From positions 1 to 26,717 of the forward strand of contig JADJLM010000003.1 in NCBI GenBank assembly GCA_016710135.1: DNA of 26,717 bases. Reading direction: 5' to 3'. The stretch is from Nitrosomonas sp. GTDB taxonomy: Bacteria > Pseudomonadota > Gammaproteobacteria > Burkholderiales > Nitrosomonadaceae. The position numbers and the translations under genes are program-made. The notes beneath the pieces were generated by a model. The model saw nothing but the letters and a program-made list of their open reading frames with translations. It made no database searches and was not told the origin of the DNA. Numbering within the stretch: the stretch's first letter is position 1; every line of letters starts with the position of its first letter. Of this stretch, positions 10,820-20,177 are shown in pieces.

Positions 10820-11483
10820 GTGAAAACCGCATACAGTTTGATTGGCATATATATGGCACCTTTGATCCTATTCATTATGGTCATTTAAGGATTGCTGAAG
10901 AGCTCGTAGAAAATTTGCAGCTCGATGAATTGCACTTTCTACCCGCCGGACAACCTCGACTTCGGGATCAACCGCTTGCCTCCCGACATCAGCGTTCTGT
11001 CATGCTCACCAAAGCAATTAAAAATAATTCAAAATTTAGATTAGATGTACGAGAGGTGAGGGAGTCAGGTGAGACTTATAGTGTAGGGACCTTGAAAAAA
11101 TTGAATCAAGAATATGCTGAGCGGCGAATTGCCTTTTGTTTTATCGTAGGTGCTGATGCTTTTATTAAACTACCAAACTGGTACCATTGGTGTGATTTAT
11201 TTGATCTTTGTCATTTGATCGTGGTTAATCGACCCGGTTTCGACCTGATTCATAAACAAGCTGACCTTCCTCACACGATCGCTAGGGGAGTGCCGGGATC
11301 GGTGGATCGATCAAGTGGAATTATTGAAGCAGAAGGCATCAGGTTTTATCTATTGCGCAACTACGACACCATCTGCTATTTCAGCGACGGTTATTCGTCA
11401 TGCTATCCTAACCGGAAAGAGCATACGTTATCTACTACCGGATAGCGTAATAAACTATATCTATCGCTATCAGTGTATCCTGA
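10820..11483 (+). CDS. nadD: Nicotinate-nucleotide adenylyltransferase, frame-disrupted
   Basis: NadD adenylates nicotinate mononucleotide with ATP to form deamido-NAD. The N-terminal nucleotidyltransferase motif GTFDPIHYGHL is readable at about 10854-10886 after a two-base disturbance in the TATATAT run, and the C-terminal ISATVIR motif at about 11376-11396, which lies in the other frame after a break near 11370. Between them are LDELHFLPAGQPRLR and FIVGADAFIKLPNWYHW, both typical. The start is uncertain: GTG at 10820 gives VKTAYSLIGIYG. The end is also uncertain; a TGA at 11481-11483 just before rsfS is reached if one base is shifted. The position after aceF and directly before rsfS fits, since nadD and rsfS are commonly adjacent. 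Confidence 0.85.
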
Positions 11484-11488
11484 GAGAA

Positions 11489-11831
11489 ATGAACACCAAT
11501 CAATTAATCAAAATTACGCTTGAAGCACTTGAAGACATAAAGCTAACGAAATTACCGTGCTTGAGGCCGAAAAAATGTTTCCACTATTTGACTATATCGT
11601 TGTTGCGAGCGCAACATCATCCCGGCAAGCCAATGCCATCGCAAATCATATTCGAGAAAAAGTTAAATCAGCGGGTGGGGCAGTATATGGTATCGAAGGG
11701 GAGCGGACCGGAGAATGGTTATTAGTCGATTTGGGTGATGTAATTGTCCATATCATGCTGCCTACAACACGTGCTTATTATAATTTAGAGGCGTTATGGT
11801 CAGAGTCAGCACGCCTACCAATCATCCTTGA
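11489..11831 (+). CDS. rsfS: Ribosomal silencing factor RsfS, frame-disrupted
   Basis: RsfS binds ribosomal protein L14 and blocks subunit joining under starvation. ATG at 11489 begins MNTNQLIKITLEALEDIK. After a one-base loss near 11545 the sequence continues ITVLEAEKMFPLFDYIVVAS, then ATSSRQANAIANHIREKV, EWLLVDLGDVIVHIM and YYNLEALW, the signature of the family. The length of about 114 codons is normal. The stop is approximate: a TGA at 11829-11831 is in a shifted frame, and without it the frame runs straight into rlmH. The gene is tightly packed between nadD and rlmH. Confidence 0.88.
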
Positions 11832-11838
11832 CCTCAAC

Positions 11839-12297
11839 ATGAAGTTCAATGTGCTGGCGGTAGGGAATAAAATGCCGGACTGGATAGAATCAGGGTTTAT
11901 GGAATACCGTAAACGCATGCCGAAGGAATTGTCAATCGAATTGATTGAAATTAAACAAGTTAAAGATAAAAATCGTGAGCAATCGCTTATAGCAGAATAT
12001 GAGCGCATTGAAAAGTACTACCAACTGCTAGCTTTATCATTGTCCATGGATGAACAAGGAAAACAATTATCGACTCAAGATCTGCAGCTTCTTTGATAAA
12101 TTGGATGAATCTGGGTAAAAGATATTACCTTTATCATAGGCGGTGCAGATGGGTTGCATCCGGCGATCAAAAAAGCAGATCAAATTTTATCCCTTTCGCG
12201 TATGACCTTTCCCCATGGTTTAGTCAGAGTACTATTGGCTGAACAATTATATCGTGCAATGACTATCCTCAAGCATCATCCCTAACATCGTGCATAG
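11839..12297 (+). CDS. rlmH: 23S rRNA (pseudouridine1915-N3)-methyltransferase RlmH, frame-disrupted
   Basis: RlmH is a SPOUT methyltransferase that methylates pseudouridine 1915 of 23S rRNA using S-adenosylmethionine. The ATG at 11839 begins MKFNVLAVGNKMPDWIESG, the usual RlmH N terminus. The SAM-binding FIIGGADGLHP is readable near 12135-12165, and RMTFPHGLVRVLLAEQLYRA near 12200-12260 closes the trefoil knot. Frame breaks lie near 12090, 12115 and 12285. The reconstructed stop is TAG at 12295-12297, after HHPYHRA. The expected length is about 155 residues. rsfS-rlmH adjacency is a widespread arrangement. Confidence 0.9.
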
Positions 12298-12366
12298 GTA
12301 ACGTGTTTCGGCGATAATCACGGTAATATTGGAATTATTTTTGCCCATAGCACTGAGTTAAAAATT

Positions 12367-12985
12367 ATGATCTATAGTGAAAATCAGATATATCTGGCTT
12401 CTCGTAGTCCCCGAAGACGAGAATTACTCAAACAAATCGGTATAAAGCATAGTGTATTATTGATGCGTGAAACGATGGATCGCTCTGTTGATATTGATGA
12501 AACACCCGATACAGGAGAATCTCCAGCGGACTACGTCTACCGGATGGTGCATACCAAAGCCGATGCCAGCTGGGAAAGATTAATTCAGCGTAAATTGCCT
12601 ATCTTGCCGATCCTGGTTGCCGATACCATTGTCGCGCTTGATGGCTGTATACTCGGTAAACCCAGAGATACAGCCCATGCGGAAGAAATGCTTTTATCGC
12701 TTTCAGGTAGAACGCACCAAGTACTAACAGCGATTGCGTTGAGCATGCAAAGAGAGGTTAAACATCGGTTATCCATTACAACAGTACGCTTTCGCGACAT
12801 TGGCAAACGAGAGATTCAAGCTTGTATCAAGGGGAAAGCTACGACAAAGCAGGAGCCTACGCAATCCAAGGGTTGGCGGCCGCTTTATCGTAGACATTTA
12901 TGGTAGCTATAGTGGGGTGGTCGGCTTACCCTTATTTGAAACAGCTCAACTGCTTGAAGAGTCAGGGATAGCGCTTTTTTCTTAG
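12367..12985 (+). CDS. maf: Maf-family nucleotide pyrophosphatase, frame-disrupted
   Basis: Maf proteins are house-cleaning pyrophosphatases acting on dTTP, UTP or modified nucleotides. ATG at 12367 begins MIYSENQIYLASRSPRRREL, where SxRR is the phosphate-binding signature. The conserved KADA lysine, the VADTIVALDG aspartate and GKP follow, then SGRTHQVLTAIAL. A frame break near 12830 separates this from the C-terminal part, which reads YDKAGAYAIQGLAA and then FIVDIYGSYSGVVGLPLFET and ends at 12985. The YDKAGAYAIQG motif is shared by all Maf subfamilies. The substrate-deciding residues were not resolved, so I do not separate the dTTP/UTP-specific from the other subfamilies. It precedes rng, a common pairing. 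Confidence 0.9.
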
Positions 12986-13016
12986 ACGATACTTTTATTG
13001 TTTCGATCGCTTTAGC

Positions 13017-14470
13017 ATGAATAGTGAAATTCTCATCAATATGACCCGCAAGAGACGCGTGTCGCTGTCATCGAACAGGGGTGGTCCAAGAACACATATC
13101 GAAAGGAACCAGTAGCCGTGGCATTGTGGGAAATATCTATAATGGTCGTGTGAGTCGAGTATTACCGGGAATGCAATCGGCTTTCATTGATATTGGCCTA
13201 GAGCGAGCTGCTTTTCTACATGTTGCGGATATCAAAGAATTTGGATCAAATACCGATACTGACAAACCGATAGAACGCTTACTGTTCGAAGGTACTAGTA
13301 TCTTAGTGCAAGTAATCAAGGATGCGATTGGCACCAAGGGCGCCCGCCTCTCAACCCAAATTAGCATCGCTGGTCGCCTGCTCGTTTATCTACCCTATGA
13401 ATCCCATATTGGTACTCTCAGCGTATTGAAGATAATGCAGAGCGTGAATCCTTGCGAGAAAAGCTGCAGCGGGTTCTACCCCCAGAAGATAAGGGAGGGT
13501 ATATTATCCGAACGATGGCAGAAGCGGCCAGTGAATCCGATTTGCGCGCAGACATCGAATATTTGCATAAGCTTTGGTACGATATTCAAAATAAATCCTT
13601 ATCAGCGAGTTCTCCGGCATTGCTCTATCAAGACCTCGATCTAAGCCACCGGAGTACTCAGAGATTTTCTGGATGAATCGATAACAGGCATAATCGTTGA
13701 TTCGAGGGAGACACATCAAAATTAAAATATTCGCTCAAAATTTTATGAGCAATGTCTCCGATAAGATCGACCATTACACCGGTGAACGTCCTTTGTTCGA
13801 TTTATATGGTGTTGAGGACGAAATTGAGAAATCGCTGTCACGGCGCGTTAATCTGAAATCGGGTGGCTACGTTATCATATCGATCAGACTGAAGCCTTAA
13901 CAAACCATGGATGTTAATACTGGTGGGTTTATTGGGGTTCGTAATTTTGATGATACGATTTTTAAGACCAACCTTGAAGCCGCACAAGTGATTGTACGCC
14001 AACTCCGCCTTAGAAATTTGGGCGGAATTATTATTATTGATTTCATCGATATGGAAGACCAGGAACATCGAAACGCCGTGCTCGTTGAATTCAACAGCGC
14101 TGATGAAAGACCGTACACGCATGACAGTTAATTGGGTTTACCGCGCTCGGACTAGTTGAGATGACACGTAAACGAACGCGAGAAAGCCTCGCGCACATCC
14201 TTTGTGAACCCTGTCCTACCTGCCAGGGCCGGGGTGAGATCCGAACGGCACAAACCATCTGTTACGAAATTTTGCGGGAGCTACTCAGAGAATCGCGGCA
14301 ATTTAATGCCAACGAATACAGAATCCTTGCTTCACAACCGGTGATCGATTTATTTTTGGACGAAGAATCGCAAAGCCTAGCGCAGTTGAAGCGATTTTAT
14401 CGCAAAACCGATTAGCCTGCAGGTAGAAGCATCCTATACACAAGAACAATATGATGTCATCTTGATTTAG
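13017..14470 (+). CDS. rng: Ribonuclease G, frame-disrupted
   Basis: RNase G is a single-strand-specific endoribonuclease that matures the 5' end of 16S rRNA and degrades some mRNAs. ATG at 13017 begins MNSEILINMT. The S1 RNA-binding domain follows (GNIYNGRVSRVLPGMQSAF to RAAFLHVADI), then the RNase-H-like and catalytic region with TMDVNTGGFIG (13906-13938) and GGIIIIDFIDMEDQEHR (14020-14070); the two aspartate clusters bind magnesium. The zinc-link CPTCQGRG is at about 14212-14235. The stop is TAG at 14468-14470 once the frame break near 14410 is closed. I count about nine frame changes, the densest in this window. The length of about 485 codons fits RNase G rather than RNase E, and no RNase E C-terminal scaffold follows. 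Confidence 0.93.
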
Positions 14471-14673
14471 GAATGAATGCGAGAGCGACAGGAATGAGGT
14501 GTGTTGTCAAATATGGGATTCATGAGATTAAGCGTGAGAAGATTTGCCCTAGGATCGCTGTTTAAATTCAATAGGTGTACTAGCGCAGACTAAATTGTGT
14601 CTGGCTCCATTCGCTATAGTTTGTAGTATCCAACTGATCAGTCAAGATTACAATCGTGCATAGATATCAAGTT
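14471..14673. other. Spacer between rng and the group II intron, possible insertion-sequence remnant
   Basis: About 200 bases with no intact gene. A segment read on the minus strand near 14545-14585 gives TPIEFKQRS, which resembles the C-terminal (S)P(I/V)EFE pattern of IS3-type integrases, but it is short and no second motif supports it. No hairpin terminator for rng is obvious. Confidence 0.25.
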
Positions 14674-15185
14674 GTATGTGTTAATGCAAGACCTGACCGT
14701 TCGCAGTAACAGCAGTAAATCTAGCGGGTTAAAGTCCCGTCCGAGGAGTTGTCCGTACGCCTCGGTAGCATGAGGAAGCGGCGTCGTGGTAACGCGGGGT
14801 CGTAAGTTTCCACACAGCAAGAGAGCAGGCCGTAACGCAAGTGAACCTACACGTAGCCTCGTAAACGAGCTGGAGGAGCCGACCCTGTGGTCAGAAGGGG
14901 AAGGCCGTTGGATGGGTGATGAAATAACGGAAGTGTCACCCATCGACTTCCGGGGTAGCAGGGTCGGCATGTTCTAGAAGATTTATTGCCCAGTGCTGGA
15001 GGCCCGATACGGCGGTGGGGAGGCCACCGGCTGCAGTGTATAAGGAAACGAAAGCGTGGCAGGCCGTAGCGGGAATCGGAGGGGTTCATAGTACCGTTTG
15101 AGATCAAGGGACAACATAACTCTGATTGAGGGAGGGAACCCTACTTTGTTCATGCAACCAAAGAGTGGAGGAAAAGGGGATTGCC

Positions 15186-16519
15186 ATGACGCTAACCACC
15201 CCTGAAGCAATCAGGACACTACAGAGGAAGCTTTATATACCAAGGCCAAGCAAGAACCGGCCTATCGCTTCTATGCTTTATATGACAAGGTATGGCGGAC
15301 AGACATCCTCATGTTTGCCTACCGCCTTGTATGCGCCAATTCTGGTAGTCCCGGTGCTGATGGGACGGACTTTGAGGACATAGAGCAGAAGATAGGGATA
15401 GACGCGTTTTTGTCGGAATTAGCTCAAGACCTGAAAGACAAGACCTATACCCCAAGTCCGGTACGGCGCGTCATGATCCCTAAGGTGGACGGCAGTCAGC
15501 GTCCGCTGGGGATACCGACCATCCGTGACCGAGTAGCCCAGATGGCGGTAAAGCTCGTTATTGAACCGATATTTGAAGCGGATTTCTGTCCGAACTCCTA
15601 TGGATTCCGGCCAAAGAAATCCGCCCATGATGCGGTCGATGCAATTGCCGAAGCGCTCCATCGCGGCTACACGCGGGTCATCGATGCCGACCTGTCGAAA
15701 TACTTTGACAGCATACCTCACGCCCAGCTGTTGGCCGTCGTGGCCGAGCGGATTGTGGATGGTGCAATTTTACACATCATCAAATTATGGCTCAAAGCGC
15801 CGGTCATCGGGGAGGATAAGGGCGGTACTAGGAGAAATGTGGGTGGCGGGAAAGCCAACAGTAAAGGCACGCCGCAAGGCGGCATCATCTCGCCGCTGCT
15901 GGCGAATTGCTATTTGCATTTGCTTGACCGGATATGGGGAAAGCATCAACTACGCTGGAAACTGAAGGCGCGTATCGTCCGTTATGCGGACGATTTTGTT
16001 GTGCTGTGTGCGGGCAAAGTAGATGCGCCCTTGAATGCAGTGCGGCAAGTATTGGGCCGTCTTGATCTCACGTTGAACGAGACCAAGACTCGCATCGTTG
16101 ATGCCAGACAAGAGAGCTTCAACTTCTTGGGTTTTGCAATCAGGGTGAGCAAGGGATGGAAGTCGGGAAAAAGTTATCCGCATGCCTGCCCGGCAGCGAA
16201 ATCTCTTGCGAAAATCAAACAGCGTATAACGCAATTGACCGCACGAGAGCGCACACCGATACCGCTGGAAGATATTGTCTGGAGCATGAACGTCACCCTT
16301 CGCGGGTGGGCGAACTACTTCCATTATCGCAATTCCAGTGTCATATTGGGAAAGGTGAAAACGCACGCAGAAGAGCGCTTGCGCATACACCTGATGAAGC
16401 GCCACAAGATCAAGGATCGCGGGATAGGCCTTGGCCGTTTCCCGAGCCAGCAGCTTTATACGAAATATGGGCTATACAAGGTTCCGACAACGGCAGGCTG
16501 GAAATCAGCGCATGCCTAG
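15186..16519 (+). CDS. ltrA: Group II intron reverse transcriptase/maturase
   Basis: This protein splices the intron RNA and copies it into DNA during retrohoming. ATG at 15186 gives MTLTTPEAIRTLQRKLY. A two-base surplus near 15233 (TATATACC) shifts the frame, after which KAKQEPAYRFYALYDKVWR leads into an uninterrupted frame to 16519. Reverse transcriptase blocks in order: RPLGIPTIRDR, NSYGFRPKKSAHDAV, DADLSKYFDSIPH, GTPQGGIISPLLANCYLH, the catalytic RYADDFVVLC (about 15977-16006), and ETKTRIVDARQESFNFLGF. The maturase X domain (RGWANYFHYRNSS) follows. No HNH endonuclease motif is visible at the C terminus, so it is probably an endonuclease-lacking type. Total length is about 444 residues. 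It is the least-disrupted long gene in the window. Confidence 0.93.
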
Positions 16520-16536
16520 TGTGAAGAACATCGGAA

Positions 16537-16568
16537 AGCCGTGTGCGGGAAAACCGCATGCACGGTTT
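16537..16568 (+). ncRNA. Group II intron domain V hairpin
   Basis: AGCCGTGTGCGG, a GAAAA loop, CCGCA, a two-base TG bulge and CACGGTT fold into the canonical domain V. The lower stem is AGCCGTG with CACGGTT and the upper stem TGCGG with CCGCA. The catalytic AGC triad is at 16537-16539. It lies 18 bases after the maturase stop codon, exactly where domain V is expected. Confidence 0.85.
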
Positions 16569-16639
16569 GATGAGGAAGGGCTGGTGAAGTTGACTATGGA
16601 ATGGCTATTGAGGCACCGCCAAACGAAAGGGGCGGAAAC

Positions 16640-16798
16640 AGATAAGCAACTCCTAATGGCGATCAAAAGCCAGTCCTTTACTCTACCACATCTTTGCTTG
16701 ACCCACATCTTTGCTAGCGGATCAGCAGGATCAAGCTGTAATAATAAATCCGTTTCAAACAAACTCGATTGATGGGAAGTTTTGCTGGAGGTGGGCAT
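16640..16798 (-). pseudogene. Possible IS5-like transposase N-terminal remnant
   Basis: Reading leftwards from ATG at 16798, the sequence MPTSSKTSHQSSLFETDLL followed by QLDPADPLA resembles the start of IS5-group transposases (a short basic leader, then SLF...LL..LDP.DPL). Similarity fades after DPLA, and the frame then enters the intron end, so no catalytic DDE residues are present. The 3' side has an imperfect repeat of CCACATCTTTGCT (at about 16687 and 16704). This is pattern recognition only, with modest confidence. If correct, the intron lies next to, or within, an older insertion-sequence remnant. Confidence 0.4.
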
Positions 16799-16813
16799 CG
16801 ATTAATCACCATT

Positions 16814-16853
16814 TCGACCAATAATAAACGCCTATCCTAACATTATTGGTCGA
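16814..16853. repeat. 12-bp perfect inverted repeat, hairpin
   Basis: TCGACCAATAAT and ATTATTGGTCGA face each other across a 16-base loop. There is no T-run directly after either arm, so it is a weak candidate for a transcription terminator of the OmpA-like gene. It may belong to the adjacent insertion-sequence remnant. Confidence 0.6.
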
Positions 16854-16928
16854 TTTGATTTGTACGCATACAACCATTTGCCCTTTACATTGAGGGTGTG
16901 GCTATTTTTTCAGGGACGACTACGTAGA

Positions 16929-17896
16929 TCAATCGCCGTTGTAAATCATCTCTTCACGAGGAACCCAAATCAATTTTCCAACGGAAGTTGATGCACCGAT
17001 TCCAATGGTAAAACCGGTCTGAATATCCAGTACAGCGGGAATTGTACTAACTCCTTTAGGTAGTCCCATCATGTTGAGGTGATTAGAAGTCCAAGGACCA
17101 ACTCCACCCGTTGCGAAACGGGCTGAGCCTTCGAACTGTGAAACTCGGATAGCTGATGTAGTCCGGAAATTGTTCCACGGTCCTTTCATCGTCGCAGACA
17201 ATATTAAGCCTTTGATGATACCTGCGCCAACTCCTTCGCTCGTATAGGTGTAAAAGGCGGTGAGTCTGTTCTTGGTATCTGCAATTTGAAAAAAATTATT
17301 TTCGACTTGAAACGGGCCCGCAGTTCCTGCCAGTCCGGCAAGCATACGAATCTTAAACTCAGAATTGACAGGTGGCGGAGGTGGAATTTTCTTGGGCGGA
17401 GGCGGACTGTCGGGTGCCACTGGAATTACCACCAAGGCCACAGCACGATCTGACTCTTCTTCCATAGCATGAGTTTGCGCCTGTTCCTCACCTATTGCAT
17501 CGAGTTGCATCTGGCGGTTAAATATACCCTGCGTCCGGAGAATGGCGGCAATGTTATTAACACGCCGTTTTGACAGTTCTAAATTATATTGGCTTGAACC
17601 GCTTTTGCTGGTTGATCCCGCATCCAAATGTGACCACGATCACCTTGCAACAAAGGAACAACCGTTGATTGAAGAAATGCAATATGTTCCGGCTTGACCG
17701 TATCGCCATCAATATCGAAATTGTAAAGAAGAGCTTTGATCATTCCTGGCCCGCATAGTGCGAGTCCACATTGATCTTTCCTGTCCAGTGCGGTGCAGCA
17801 TAGAATGCCTCCAAATTGTTGTCCTAACTAGAATTAGACGTCCGAAATGATGGAATTTATTACGTCACAAATGAGATCTGATACGGAATTAGGCAT
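16929..17896 (-). CDS. OmpA-like domain protein with unrecognised C-terminal domain, frame-disrupted
   Basis: ATG at 17896 begins MPNSVSDLICDVINSIISDV. After frame breaks near 17840, 17755 and 17630 the protein reads GPGMIKALLYNFDIDGDTVK, then an OmpA-like peptidoglycan-binding core: LDAGSTSKSGSSQYNLELSK followed by RRVNNIAAIL, with the conserved aspartate and the LSxRRA-like helix. The DRAVALVVIP strand closes this domain. A proline-rich linker (PPPPKKIPPPPP) joins it to about 140 residues of unknown C-terminal domain, rich in aromatic, threonine and glycine residues, ending WVPREEMIYNGD. The order (OmpA-like first, unknown domain last) is the reverse of ordinary OmpA. No clear signal peptide is seen at the start. 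Function is not assigned; binding to the cell wall or another glycan is only an inference from the OmpA-like core. Confidence 0.65.
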
Positions 17897-18252
17897 GGTA
17901 GCCCTTATGTTTATAACGATTGAACGAATTAGTTGTCATCATGGCAAACTTGTTTGTGCTTACAAATTCAATCATTACATTGTGCTACCTTCCATAGCTT
18001 GACCATACAAAATAAGATAACTCCAATTCTAGTTTTATTGCTGTGCGTTAACACACAGATCAAATGACTGACCCAACGTATTCTTTAGGAAGTCGCTTGC
18101 TTGAGCTGCGTCATTTGATGTTGCGCTGAGAGCGAGCGATAAAAGTTTCATAAATCAGCTTTCAGGATGCGTTCATTATTTGAGTGAGCTTCCTAGCGAA
18201 CTTTACGGGTAATTTTCATGATCCATATGAATAGTGATAACTTGGGATTTGT
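17897..18252. other. Divergent intergenic gap with two inverted repeats
   Basis: About 355 bases between the minus-strand OmpA-like gene and the plus-strand M48 gene. I see no gene. It holds CTGTGCGTTAACACACAG (18041-18058, palindromic at 16 of 18 positions) and, directly after it, a perfect 10-base inverted pair ATCAAATGAC (18059-18068) and GTCATTTGAT (18110-18119). They could be operator sites for the divergent promoters. Confidence 0.45.
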
Positions 18253-20064
18253 ATGCCTGCTCGCCATACTCAGAAAATAATAGCAAGTGAGTTAACGCTG
18301 AGCTATCGGTTTAAATTAGGGCTGTTCGCGTTACTGGGTCATGCTGTCGTGCATGGGCCATTGCTTAGGTTAGTGCTGATCACGGCTATCATTTGGGCTG
18401 ATTATGCTATGTCAGCCGTCTTAAATAATGTCGTGCTGATTACCTTGATTCTTATTCTTTATTACTGCTTTCAGTTTCGAGAATTCGATTGGAAAACCTA
18501 AGGGTTATACGCTGCAACAGAATGATTTTCCAGAGTTATTCGCCTTGCTGAGTGATATGAGTCAATGTATTCATGCGCCTAAAATCGATCAGGTCATTTT
18601 GACGAGTGAGTTAGACGTTACCGTCATTCAAACACCAAAGTTAGGCTTATGGGACTGGTCTCATAACACCCTGGTTATTGGTCTTGAATTGCTATTGATT
18701 CTTTCTCATCGTCAAGTCAATGCAGTGTTGGTTCATAAATTAGGGCACTATTCTAGAAAGCATCATGGCTTTAATAATTGGATCTACCAGAGCAGAAAGC
18801 ACTGGCAGCAGTTACGCAACACGTTAGATCGCACTCATGGGGTAGCGCCGATGCTGTTGAGACATTTCTTTAATTGGTATTTACCAAGGTTTAATGATTA
18901 TTCAGCAGCAATTATACAAGTGAGCGAATATCAAGCAGACGCATTGGCTGCCAAGATAGTTCATCGCGATTGTATGGCGAAGGCACTGATCAACCGGGAG
19001 GTGATTGGTCCCTACGTTGATGAAATCTACTGGTCGACATTCTTTCAGCAAGCGGATTATTTACCCAAACCACCTTCTCCTTGGGGAAGCTTGCGACATT
19101 ATTTAGTGAATGATTTGTCAATGAGATCAAGCTTGAAAAGGCGGCTACAACAACGTTTATTAGCACAATGCGATGAATTTGATGCCGATCCTTCGCTGAT
19201 CGATCGGTTAGCTGCCCTGAATGTTCATGCAGAATTACCAGATCCTTCGATGATTTCAGCAGCAGAGATCTGGTTTGATTCAAAATATCGTCGTGTGATC
19301 CATGATTTTGATCAGATGTGGCTGGAAATAAACGCTAAACGCTGGGAAGAAAGATATGAATACGTGAAGCAAGCTAAAACACGGCTTAAGTACTTGCGCA
19401 ATTTTAGTTTAGTAAAAATGACAGATGACGCGTTATGGGGAAAAAAGCCCAACTGGAAGCCGAGTTGGGTGATAGGATCAAGCGATCTTGGCATACCGGA
19501 GTTACCAAGATCGTTTTCCGGATCATGCGCTGGCCGCTTTTCACTTAGGGCGTTATGCAAGCGCAGCCGGAAGTAATGAAGTGCTAATTCAAATGAAAAA
19601 GCACTGATACAGGCAGATTTAGTTATTCCAGCTTGCCAATATGCTTGTGAGTATTTAACTCGCAATCACCGAAAGCAGGAGTCGTATTGGTGGCAACAAC
19701 AGGCTGAACGTCAATTAGTCATCGATCATCAGGCGGATGTTGAGAGAAGCGAATTAGTCGATTCAGATCAAATCATGGCCTATGAGAGTGATGACGCAAC
19801 TCAAACTTATCTAGCTGAGAAACTACGAGAAACAGGAAAATAACCAAAGCTTGGATCGCTCAAAAAAAAGTTCAGTATTATCCAGAATATCCAGTGTTGG
19901 TTATAGTAGTTGAGTGCAATCGCTTATTGGTGAATGAAATGACTTTAATTGATCAATTGAGAGAAGCGCTTTATTTAGGTTGTGCATTTTTTATCATTTC
20001 AAAAAAGGGACCTTACCAAACTTTAGTAAAGCAGATTATCGCAATGGATAATCGATTAATCTGA
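18253..20064 (+). CDS. M48-type membrane metallopeptidase homologue, frame-disrupted
   Basis: The N-terminal part has two hydrophobic segments (PLLRLVLITAIIWADYAMSA and NNVVLITLILILYYCF), suggesting an inner-membrane anchor. After a break near 18500 the frame reads the M48-like domain, with VNAVLVHKLGHYSRKHHG (about 18718-18771) and, about 60 residues on, SEYQADALAAKIV, matching the ExxxD zinc-ligand motif. The first motif is normally HExxH; here the catalytic glutamate reads lysine (AAA). A long C-terminal tail follows (ALAAFHLGRYASAAGSNEV, then DLVIPACQYACEYLTRN), suggestive of helical repeats, ending at TGA 20062-20064 after breaks near 19450-19530, 19590 and 19845. At about 600 residues it is larger than HtpX. 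The start ATG 18253 is tentative. Whether it is catalytically active depends on the HKLGH reading. Confidence 0.7.
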
Positions 20065-20177
20065 GGATCAAAAAAACCTGAAGCCACTGAATCGATTGCT
20101 GTATTCAGCTCAAGTTAGCCTAAGGCTGTGATAAACTAGTCTTTCTATCTGAGATCTTGAGAGGAAATAGCTGTAGC

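Larger units (their letters stand above)
14674..16640 (+). mobile_element. Group II intron with internal maturase
   Basis: The element has a structured, non-coding, GC-rich 5' part (about 14690-15180), a reverse transcriptase gene in the domain IV position, and then a classic domain V hairpin. A possible 5' end GTATG lies at 14674, loosely matching the GUGYG consensus; GTGTT at 14678 is an alternative. The 3' end was not resolved and is set at about 16640, after a CCGCC...GGCGG hairpin (16618-16637). The base composition is visibly more GC-rich than the flanking genes, which points to recent transfer. It sits just downstream of rng, outside any recognised gene. Confidence 0.8.

Noticed and set aside
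14638..15210. Minus-strand frames in the intron 5' region
   Set aside because: This part is the folded ribozyme, long open frames arise from its GC-rich composition, and no protein motif is visible.
15561..15965. Second long plus-strand frame inside the intron
   Set aside because: It overlaps the maturase in another frame, has no recognisable motifs and follows from the high GC content.
16687..16717. Direct repeat of CCACATCTTTGCT
   Set aside because: There are only two copies 17 bases apart, and this is more easily a small local duplication or assembly artefact than a functional site.
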